Positions 16,270 to 22,408 of a stretch of DNA of 31,116 nt are shown in pieces. The position numbers were made by a program, and so were the translations under genes. How positions within the stretch are numbered: the stretch's first letter is position 1; each line of letters opens with the position of its first letter. Source of the stretch: JAZDJP01 sp043803805 (GTDB taxonomy: Bacteria; Planctomycetota; JAZDJP01); assembly GCA_043803805.1 (NCBI GenBank), contig JAZDJP010000146.1, positions 1 through 31,116 on the forward strand, in the 5' to 3' direction. The notes under the pieces were generated by a model. That model saw only the letters and a program-made list of their open reading frames with translations. It searched no databases and was not told the origin of the DNA.

Positions 16270-16566
16270 ATGACCGTCGGCGTCCTCCGCATCACCATGA
16301 TTGTTCCTGGATCGCGGTCGCTCAAGGAGAAGCGGCATGCCCTGCGGAGTCTGAAAGAGCGCATCCGCCACCGCTTCAACGTGTCCATTGCCGAGGTGGA
16401 GGCCGAAGATCTCTGGCAGCGGGCCGTCCTCGGGGTGGCCCATGTGGCGAATGACGCCGATCATGTCCGGTCGGTCCTGGACGAGGTGGCGAATCACTGC
16501 CGGAACGCGCCGGACGCGGAATTTGTGGATGCGGAGATGGAACTCACCAATACGGAAGGGGAATGA
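16270..16566 (+). CDS. ylxP: DUF503 family protein, YlxP-like
   Basis: 98 aa. The family signature is clear: MTVGVLRITMIVPGSRSLKEKR, then RHRFNVSIAEVE and the LGVAHVAND segment. DUF503 proteins commonly sit between infB and rbfA; YlxP of Bacillus is linked to ribosome biogenesis, but the exact biochemical role is unknown to me. No Shine-Dalgarno is visible. A three-codon ATG-Thr-Pro-stop mini-frame at 16262 ends in the TGA overlapping this ATG, so reinitiation is possible. It overlaps rbfA by 4 nt (ATGA), implying translational coupling. The 99-bp gap to infB contains only short GC-rich inverted repeats. Confidence 0.9.
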   Translation: MTVGVLRITMIVPGSRSLKEKRHALRSLKERIRHRFNVSIAEVEAEDLWQRAVLGVAHVANDADHVRSVLDEVANHCRNAPDAEFVDAEMELTNTEGE

Positions 16567-16967
16567 CCGGCCGGGCCGGGCGATTCGGGGATAAATCCGT
16601 GACGACACGACGGGTGGAACGGGTGGCGGAGCAGATTCGGGCGGAGATCGCGCGGATCCTCGCCGGGGACCTGAACGATCCCCGGCTCGGGTTCGTGTCC
16701 ATCACCCGGGTTGCGCCATCCATCGATCTGCGTCATGCCAAGGTCTATTTCTCCTGCCTCGACACGAAGGCCGAAAAATCCGTGTTCGCGGCGCTTCTCT
16801 CGGCCCGGTTCCGCATCCAGGGGGAGGTGGGCCGGCGTCTGGGGACGCGTTACACGCCCGAACTCGTCTTCATCTCCGACCACTCCATCGCGGAGGGGCA
16901 GCGCATCACGCGGCTCATCGACAAACTGGCCGGGGAGCGGGAACCGAAGGATCCGCCCGAGGCGTAG
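16563..16967 (+). CDS. rbfA: 30S ribosome-binding factor RbfA
   Basis: Single KH-like-domain protein that binds free 30S subunits and assists late 16S rRNA maturation. 134 aa, typical. The motifs VERVAEQIRAEIARIL, LNDPRLGFVSITRV and LRHAKVYFSCL (a family-type beta strand) are visible, and GRRLGTRYTPELVF near the end. The first 12 residues (TGRAGRFGDKSV) precede the family core; an alternative GTG at 16599 would remove them, but the ATGA overlap with ylxP favours 16563. It is the last gene of the nusA cluster; truB, a frequent next gene, is absent and a large hairpin starts inside its stop codon. Confidence 0.92.
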   Translation: MTGRAGRFGDKSVTTRRVERVAEQIRAEIARILAGDLNDPRLGFVSITRVAPSIDLRHAKVYFSCLDTKAEKSVFAALLSARFRIQGEVGRRLGTRYTPELVFISDHSIAEGQRITRLIDKLAGEREPKDPPEA

Positions 16968-17022
16968 ATTCTTCCGTCTCAAATCTTGTGCAAAAAGCAC
17001 AAGATTTTCGCCGGGAGAATCT
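16966..17022 (+). terminator. Two-tier 22-bp hairpin at the rbfA stop, probable terminator
   Basis: The outer arms AGATTCTTCCG (16966-16976) and CGGGAGAATCT (17012-17022) pair at 10 of 11 positions. A symmetric 4x4 internal loop leads to a perfect inner 11-bp stem, AAATCTTGTGC (16981-16991) and GCACAAGATTT (16997-17007), with an AAAAA loop. The inner stem is followed by one more T. It ends the nusA-rbfA unit; it may equally be a protein-binding palindrome. Confidence 0.55.
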
Positions 17023-17087
17023 TTAACAAGGCAAAACGGTAAAATCCCACCCGTTTGGATTTGCCTCCGGTCCGACGGAATGTCCAG

Positions 17088-17116
17088 TTGATAAAACGAC
17101 TTACGGCGTTTACAAT
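17088..17116 (+). promoter_or_regulatory. Probable leaderless promoter of the HEAT-repeat gene
   Basis: TTGATA at 17088-17093, a 17-nt spacer and TACAAT at 17111-17116. Eight nt separate the -10 box from the ATG at 17125 and no Shine-Dalgarno exists. Confidence 0.6.
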
Positions 17117-17124
17117 CGTCTGAC

Positions 17125-19080
17125 ATGGCGATACCGGAACAGAGCGGACCGCTGGGGGCGGGGCTGACGCGCACCTTCGGTGAAATTTCCCACTGGCGGG
17201 CTCCCCCCGCGGTCGGTCTTCTCGTCGAGGCCCTGAATGAGGGGGGGGCCGTCCAGCGGCGCGCGGTCGGAATCATTTTGGACCGGGGGGATCGCGAGGG
17301 GATCGCCCAGATTCTCCTCCGTTACGCGGATCTGCCCGAGGAGTCCCGGGCGAGGCTCGTTGTCCATCGCGACGCGGTCATCGCGGTCCTCCGCACCCGC
17401 GCCAGCCGCGGCGACAAGGAAATCCGCCGGGCGGGAGTGGATCTCCTGAAGCGCCTGGCGGATGCCCGGCATGTGCATTTTCTGGCGGATGCCCTGTTCG
17501 ACGATGATGAGGACATCCGCGCGTCGGCGGGACAGGCGCTTCTGGCGGTCGGGCGGGCGTTTCTGGCCCGTGAACGGGAGGCGGCGAAACTCCCGGGCGG
17601 CCCCGACGAGACCGTGCGGGCCGAGCGGCGGCTCCTGGCCAACGCCCTTCACCAAGCCCTCTCCGGGTACAGCCATCACGGCCGTGAGGAGGTGATCGAG
17701 GCGCTGATGGAGATGGGCGGCACGGCCCACACCATTCTCCTGGACATCCTCCGCAATTTTCGGAACGGCCGACACGAGGCGCTGCGTAAAATCCTGTTGC
17801 GGAGCGGCCATCCCGAATCCGTCCGGCTCGTCCTGAGGGCCTTGCGGGATCGGGACGGTGGCGTGCGGGGGCTGGCGCGCCAGGCGGTCGAGGCCCGGAC
17901 GGACCCCGAATTTCGCAGGGTCTTCGCCCGGTGCCTGTCCGGAATGACGCGTGAAGAGCTCCTTCGCGAAATCCCTTCCGTCACGCAAATTCCCTCCTGG
18001 GACGCGCTGGTTTCGAACGTTCGCGACCTGTCGGTCGGGGAGGCGCGGGCGGTCCTCGCGTTGCTGGATGTTTTGCCCCTGGCCAGGGACATCCGCCTGT
18101 CTCATCTCAACCGGTTCATCGGCCATCCGGCCGCCGAGGTCGGGATCGAAGCGCTCCGCGCGATGGGGCACATGGATGCCGACGAGAAATTCGCCATCCT
18201 GGCCGCGCGCATCGCCGACATGCCGGCGGACGTGCAGAAGGGGGCGCTCTCAATGGCGGTGGTGTCCTCGTCTCCCGAGCGGATCAAACTCCTCATGGCC
18301 CTGGCGGACGGCGGCGTCGGGGAGGTTCGGAATCTGGCCTTGCGCCACATGGCGGAATACAGCATGAAGCGGTATCTGGCGGCATTCGACCGGATGGACC
18401 CCAAAGTTCGAGAGATCGCGGCGCGGGCCATTGTGAAAATGGATGATTCCGTCGTGGGGGATCTCGCCGCGGAACTCCGGGCCCTTGATGCGACCCGCCG
18501 GATGCGGGCGCTCCAGGTTCTGGAGATTCTCCAGCGGGAAAAGGACGTTGAGGAGGATCTCGTTGAACTTCTCCGGGACCCCGACCGCGCCGTCCGCGCC
18601 ACGGTGGTCCGGGCCCTTCGCATGGTGGGGAGCGTTGAGGCGATGAAGGCCATTCTCGTCGCGCTGGGCGATCCCGACCGCCGCGTGAAGGCCAACGCCA
18701 TTGAGGCGTTCAATGACCTCGAGAATCCCAAGGCCCGGGACATTCTCCTGCCGTTCCTTCACTTTCCGGACAATCGCGTCCGGGGGAACGCCATCCGCGC
18801 CTTGTGGAATTTCGATGTCGCCGAGGCGAAACTTGCCCTTCAGGAGATGCTGGCCGAAGAGGATGAGGGCATGCGCCTTTCCGCCGTGTGGATTCTGGGG
18901 GAGGTCGAGTGGGGGGAGTCCCGACGGGTCCTCGAGTGGATGTTGAAGGAGGACCCGTCCGGTCGTGTTCGGGAGAAGGCCCGGGCGGTGCTTTCCATGA
19001 AGACGGCGGAGTCCTCGCGTCGCGGAGAGGCCCCCGCCGCGGGTATGGGCGGCCCGGCGCCGGGAGGGCGGCCGTCATGA
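17125..19080 (+). CDS. HEAT-repeat protein, function unknown
   Basis: 651 aa, almost wholly helical repeats. Clear HEAT-type units recur, for example GVRGLARQAVEARTDPEF, AVRATVVRALRMVGSVEA, RVKANAIEAFNDLENPKA, RVRGNAIRALWNFDVAEA and MRLSAVWILGEVEW, mostly in the last 200 residues; repeats nearer the N-terminus are more diverged. No signal peptide, membrane helix or catalytic motif is visible, so it is probably a cytoplasmic scaffold. The C-terminal 25 residues are low-complexity Gly/Pro/Ala. The ATG at 17125 follows a -10 box by 8 nt, suggesting a leaderless mRNA. The TGA overlaps the next gene's ATG by 4 nt, so it is coupled to the membrane protein and then to ligA. Partner and role are unknown. 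Confidence 0.75.
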   Translation: MAIPEQSGPLGAGLTRTFGEISHWRAPPAVGLLVEALNEGGAVQRRAVGIILDRGDREGIAQILLRYADLPEESRARLVVHRDAVIAVLRTRASRGDKEIRRAGVDLLKRLADARHVHFLADALFDDDEDIRASAGQALLAVGRAFLAREREAAKLPGGPDETVRAERRLLANALHQALSGYSHHGREEVIEALMEMGGTAHTILLDILRNFRNGRHEALRKILLRSGHPESVRLVLRALRDRDGGVRGLARQAVEARTDPEFRRVFARCLSGMTREELLREIPSVTQIPSWDALVSNVRDLSVGEARAVLALLDVLPLARDIRLSHLNRFIGHPAAEVGIEALRAMGHMDADEKFAILAARIADMPADVQKGALSMAVVSSSPERIKLLMALADGGVGEVRNLALRHMAEYSMKRYLAAFDRMDPKVREIAARAIVKMDDSVVGDLAAELRALDATRRMRALQVLEILQREKDVEEDLVELLRDPDRAVRATVVRALRMVGSVEAMKAILVALGDPDRRVKANAIEAFNDLENPKARDILLPFLHFPDNRVRGNAIRALWNFDVAEAKLALQEMLAEEDEGMRLSAVWILGEVEWGESRRVLEWMLKEDPSGRVREKARAVLSMKTAESSRRGEAPAAGMGGPAPGGRPS

Positions 19081-19514
19081 TGCCATGGATTCTGGCCGCC
19101 GCCGATGCCGCCGGGGAAGGGAATGCCTCCACCCGGCAATTCCTCGAGAAGGTGTCCCTGGAGTACAGCGGTCAGCGCCCCAGTATTATTCCCTTCGTCA
19201 TCATCTTCGGGGCGTTGATCATCGCGTTTCTCACCCTTCGGATCGTCCGGCGGTTCCGGATGTCCGACGAGGCGCGTGAGGTGCGCGAGTTCTACGAACG
19301 CCTCCAGCGGGTGCACGACCTCACCGATGTGGAACGCCGGGCCCTCGACCAGATGGTCCGTGGGCTGGGATTCGACAACCCCTCGGTGATTTTCGTGCGG
19401 CCCACGCTGTTCCGTTCCGCCGTCGAGGCGCATCTGGGAAAATTGAAGACGCCCGATTCGCGGCGGAACTTTGAGCGTTTCTACGCCATCATGTCCGGAA
19501 AACTCTTCGGATGA
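19077..19514 (+). CDS. Small single-helix membrane protein, unknown function
   Basis: 145 aa. A short N-terminal segment is followed by one strong membrane helix (about 37-56, IIPFVIIFGALIIAFLTLRI), then a basic stop (RRFRM) and a soluble helical domain (about 62-145) with LTDVERRALDQMVRGLGFDNPSVIFVR in fragments. The pattern of a charged helix, a Leu-rich stretch, Pro-Ser and then a Phe-containing segment resembles, from memory, the region preceding PilZ domains in some membrane proteins; there is no PilZ domain here, so this is a weak lead. By the positive-inside rule the soluble part is probably cytoplasmic. ATG 19077 overlaps the HEAT gene stop (ATGA), and the TGA overlaps the ligA start by 4 nt, so all three are likely translated together. 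Confidence 0.65.
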   Translation: MMPWILAAADAAGEGNASTRQFLEKVSLEYSGQRPSIIPFVIIFGALIIAFLTLRIVRRFRMSDEAREVREFYERLQRVHDLTDVERRALDQMVRGLGFDNPSVIFVRPTLFRSAVEAHLGKLKTPDSRRNFERFYAIMSGKLFG

Positions 19515-21535
19515 AGACCATGGCCGGGGACGTTCGCGACAAAATCAGGGACCTGCGCGAGCGGATCCGTTATCACCTCCATCGTTATCACGTTCTCGAC
19601 GATCCCGAGATATCGGATGCCGGATACGATTCGCTCTTCCGGGAACTTGAGTCGCTCGAAAAGATCCATCCCGAATGGGTGACGCCGGACTCGCCCACCC
19701 AGCGTGTGGGGGCGGCGCCGCGGGAGGGTTTTACATCAATCCGGCATTCCGTGCCCATGGTGAGCCTGGAGAACGCGTTCTCCGAGGGGGAGATGGCCGA
19801 GTGGCTGGAGCGCATCCGGAAGGGGCTTGGGCGCGATCCGGAGATGATTCTCGAGCCCAAGCTCGATGGCGCCGCGGTGGAGCTCGTGTACAGGGACGGA
19901 ATCCTGGTGAAGGCCGCGACGCGCGGGGACGGCGAGACCGGCGAGGACGTCACCGCCAACGTCCGCACCATCCGCTCGGTGCCGTTGCGTCTCCTGGCGC
20001 GCAAGGGCATCCCCCGCGACCTGGAAGTCCGCGGCGAGGTCATCCTCGAGATCGAGAAATTCAACGCCCTCAACCGGGAACGCGCATGCAACAAGGAGGA
20101 ACCTTTCGCCAACCCGCGGAACGCCGCGGCGGGATCCCTCCGCCAGCTCGACCCGAAGGTCACGGCGGGTCGTCCGCTCGACGTCTTCCTCTACGCGTAC
20201 GGCACGGTTGCGGCGAAACTGCCGGCCACGGACGCGGAACTTCTGGAGCAGTTCCGGCGGTGGGGATTGCGCGTCATTCCCGAAATTCATCTTTGCACGG
20301 GGCTTTCCGCCCTGATGGATCGTTACCGGGCCCTTCTCGACGGACGCGACATCCTCCCGTTCGAGATTGACGGGATGGTGGTGAAGGTCAACGACCTGGC
20401 CGCGCGGGAGGAACTCGGGATGCGCGCCCGGAGCCCGCGCTGGGCCATCGCCTTCAAGTTTCCGCCGCGCCAGGTGAACACCGTTCTGAAGGACATCATC
20501 GTTCAAGTCGGCCGCACCGGCGTTCTCACCCCTGTCGCGGTGCTTGAACCGGTGCGAGTGGGCGGGGTGGAGGTGGCCCGTGCCACTCTTCACAACGAGG
20601 ATGAGGTGATCCGGAAGGACATCCGCGTCGGGGACACCGTTGTCGTTCAGCGCGCCGGGGATGTCATCCCCGAGGTGGTGAAGGCTGTTCCCTCCGTTCG
20701 AAAGGGCGCTGAGAAGCCGTTTGCCATGCCGGGGAAATGCCCCGAGTGCGGTTCTCCCGTCGTCCGGGAGGAGGGGGAGGTCAACCATCGTTGCGCCGGC
20801 GCCGCCTGCCCGGCGCAGGTGAAGGGCAACCTTCAACTTTACGCCTCCAAGGAGGCGATGGACATCGAGGGGCTGGGCGACCGGTGGATCGAGAAACTCG
20901 TGGACGCTGGCGCCGTCCGGTGCGTTTCGGACCTGTACGCCCTCACGGCGGAGGATCTTCTGAAATTCGAGGGGATGGCGGAAAAATCCGCGGATAATCT
21001 GCTCGCGGCCATCGCCCGATCGCGGGAGCGCGAACTCCCGCGGGTGATATTCGCCCTGGGTATCCGCCACGTCGGACGGGAGACGGCGTCGGTCCTCGCG
21101 TCGTATTTCGGAGACATCGGGAAACTCGGGAAGGCGTCGGAGGAGGAACTGCGCGGCGTGGAGGGCGTGGGGCCCGTTGTCGCCAAGGCCATCCGGGACT
21201 GGTTCGACAACCCCCGGAACCGCCGCCTGATCGCCGACATGAAGGCCGCGGGGGTTTCGTTCCGGAACCCGGTCGCCGGCGGCGGACCTCTCGCCGGGAA
21301 AACCTTCATCTTCACCGGGACGCTTTCGAAAATGACCCGGGGCGACGCGGAGGATCTTGTCCGGCGGAAGGGCGGCCGCATCGCCGGCACGATGAACCGG
21401 AAGGTGGATTATGTCGTCGCCGGGGAGGACGCCGGAAGCAAGCTGGAAAAGGCGCGAAACCTGAAAAAGCCCGTCCTCGACGAAGCGGGATTTCTCGCGG
21501 GAATCGAAACGGGGCAATTCCAATCGAAGGAGTGA
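19511..21535 (+). CDS. ligA: NAD-dependent DNA ligase
   Basis: Seals nicks in replication and repair using NAD+. 674 aa, close to E. coli LigA (671). Order: Ia domain (YHVLDDPEISDAGYDSLFREL), adenylation domain with EPKLDGAAVEL, active-site Lys at K117, then EVRGEVIL and RNAAAGSLRQLDP. An OB-fold follows (VQVGRTGVLTPVAVLEPV), then a four-Cys zinc finger (CPECGSPV ... RCAGAACPAQ), helix-hairpin-helix repeats (about 440-575) and a BRCT domain (about 590-665, LAGKTFIFTGTLSKM). The ATG at 19511 overlaps the previous gene; an in-frame ATG at 19520 would start MAGDVRDK. ndk follows after 6 nt. Its place behind a HEAT protein and a membrane protein is unusual. Confidence 0.97.
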   Translation: MKTMAGDVRDKIRDLRERIRYHLHRYHVLDDPEISDAGYDSLFRELESLEKIHPEWVTPDSPTQRVGAAPREGFTSIRHSVPMVSLENAFSEGEMAEWLERIRKGLGRDPEMILEPKLDGAAVELVYRDGILVKAATRGDGETGEDVTANVRTIRSVPLRLLARKGIPRDLEVRGEVILEIEKFNALNRERACNKEEPFANPRNAAAGSLRQLDPKVTAGRPLDVFLYAYGTVAAKLPATDAELLEQFRRWGLRVIPEIHLCTGLSALMDRYRALLDGRDILPFEIDGMVVKVNDLAAREELGMRARSPRWAIAFKFPPRQVNTVLKDIIVQVGRTGVLTPVAVLEPVRVGGVEVARATLHNEDEVIRKDIRVGDTVVVQRAGDVIPEVVKAVPSVRKGAEKPFAMPGKCPECGSPVVREEGEVNHRCAGAACPAQVKGNLQLYASKEAMDIEGLGDRWIEKLVDAGAVRCVSDLYALTAEDLLKFEGMAEKSADNLLAAIARSRERELPRVIFALGIRHVGRETASVLASYFGDIGKLGKASEEELRGVEGVGPVVAKAIRDWFDNPRNRRLIADMKAAGVSFRNPVAGGGPLAGKTFIFTGTLSKMTRGDAEDLVRRKGGRIAGTMNRKVDYVVAGEDAGSKLEKARNLKKPVLDEAGFLAGIETGQFQSKE

Positions 21536-21541
21536 GCGGAC

Positions 21542-22027
21542 ATGGCGGAAAAACGGAGTATCGAAGGATGGCAATCCACGCTGGTGCTCTTGAAGCCGGA
21601 CGCCGTCCAGAGGCGTCTGGCCGGGCGGATCCTGACGCGGTTCGAGGAAAAAGGCCTCCAAGTGCGGGCGTTGAAACTCATGAAGGTGGATCGGAAACGG
21701 GCCGCCCGGCATTACCGGGAACACATCGGGAAGCATTTCTACCCGGACCTGATCCGGTTCATCACGGCGGGGCCCGTCGTGGCGATGGTGGTGTCCGGGC
21801 GGGAGGCGGTGAAAGTGGTTCGGACGCTCACCGGCCCCACGTTCGGCCCCGATGCCCCGGCCGGCACCCTTCGCGGGGACTTCGGATCGAGCCGCCGGGC
21901 GAATCTGGTGCATGCCTCCGACTCCCCGAAATCCGCGAGGCGTGAAATCGCGCTCTTCTTCCGGAAATCCGAGATTCTGGACTACCCAATGACGGACATG
22001 GGTTGGGTGTACGACCGGGGCGTGTGA
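21542..22027 (+). CDS. ndk: Nucleoside diphosphate kinase
   Basis: Transfers the gamma-phosphate among NTPs and NDPs through a phospho-His intermediate. 161 aa, longer than the usual 140 or so, with extra residues at the N-terminus and a C-terminal tail (YPMTDMGWVYDRGV). Motifs: STLVLLKPDAVQRR, GPVVAMVVSG and RTLTGPT. The catalytic His is in NLVHASDSP (H124), followed by ARREIALFF. AAGGAG lies 9 nt before the ATG and overlaps the ligA stop region, so it is probably co-transcribed with ligA. The perfect palindrome at 22038-22066 closes the unit. Confidence 0.95.
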   Translation: MAEKRSIEGWQSTLVLLKPDAVQRRLAGRILTRFEEKGLQVRALKLMKVDRKRAARHYREHIGKHFYPDLIRFITAGPVVAMVVSGREAVKVVRTLTGPTFGPDAPAGTLRGDFGSSRRANLVHASDSPKSARREIALFFRKSEILDYPMTDMGWVYDRGV

Positions 22028-22037
22028 ATGATGAATT

Positions 22038-22066
22038 GTAGGGGCGGGTTTCAAACCCGCCCCTAC
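22038..22066. repeat. Perfect 29-nt palindrome (14+1+14) after ndk
   Basis: The arm GTAGGGGCGGGTTT is followed by one C and the exact complement. No T-tract follows. Likely a REP-like unit and perhaps a transcript-end hairpin; repeats of this sort are scattered between genes in many GC-rich genomes. Confidence 0.7.
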
Positions 22067-22088
22067 GGACCCGCGACGAGATCCGGGA

Positions 22089-22109
22089 CTTATCACAATT
22101 TGTGATAAG
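22089..22109. promoter_or_regulatory. Perfect 21-nt operator-like palindrome before the small membrane gene
   Basis: CTTATCACAA, a central T and TTGTGATAAG. AT-rich and short-looped, it looks like a dimeric regulator site more than a hairpin. TAAGAT at 22106-22111 overlaps its right arm and could be a -10 box. The half-site TTATCACAA recurs at 25020-25028, just after clpB. Confidence 0.5.
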
Positions 22110-22160
22110 ATGTCAAGTCGGCTGTTTCCGGTGGAAGGTGTTCGGCAAGAGGAGAGGTTG

Positions 22161-22379
22161 GTGAGGGTATTGAAAAACATTATTGAAAAAATTGTTGGTG
22201 TTGTTATCGCTTCGTTGGGCTGTTGTCTTATCTTGATGGATCTGTGCATGATAATGGATGAACCGCATGAAGGATTTAGCGCCTGGTTTTGGATAATTGG
22301 AGTTCTTGCGTTGAGTGGTTTTATCGTGTTTGTTGGGATAAGAATACTTTTCGCGAAAGACAAAAAGGTTCTGTCGTAG
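22161..22379 (+). CDS. Small AT-rich two-helix membrane protein, unknown function
   Basis: 72 aa starting with GTG (Met-Arg-Val-Leu-Lys). Two hydrophobic helices (about residues 9-30 and 42-62) and a lysine-rich C-terminus (FAKDKKVLS). The GTG at 22161 is favoured because AGGAG lies 6 nt upstream; the in-frame ATG at 22110 abuts the palindrome and has no ribosome binding site. A and T content is much higher than in ndk or clpB. It is similar in size, topology and composition to the gene at 7244-7513, though I cannot align the two. clpB starts 29 nt downstream, so the two may share a transcript. The operator-like palindrome upstream may control both. Confidence 0.55.
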   Translation: MRVLKNIIEKIVGVVIASLGCCLILMDLCMIMDEPHEGFSAWFWIIGVLALSGFIVFVGIRILFAKDKKVLS

Positions 22380-22408
22380 GGATTCCGTTAAGTGAGGGGG
22401 TGCGGGAC

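Noticed and set aside
22110..22160. ATG at 22110 as start of the small membrane gene
   Set aside because: It abuts the palindrome and has no ribosome binding site; GTG 22161 with AGGAG is better.
19736..22363. 875-codon open frame antisense to ligA and ndk
   Set aside because: Shadow of a high-GC gene: the opposite strand has complete motifs of two known enzymes, and the antisense product is a Arg/His/Pro-rich mixture without domains.
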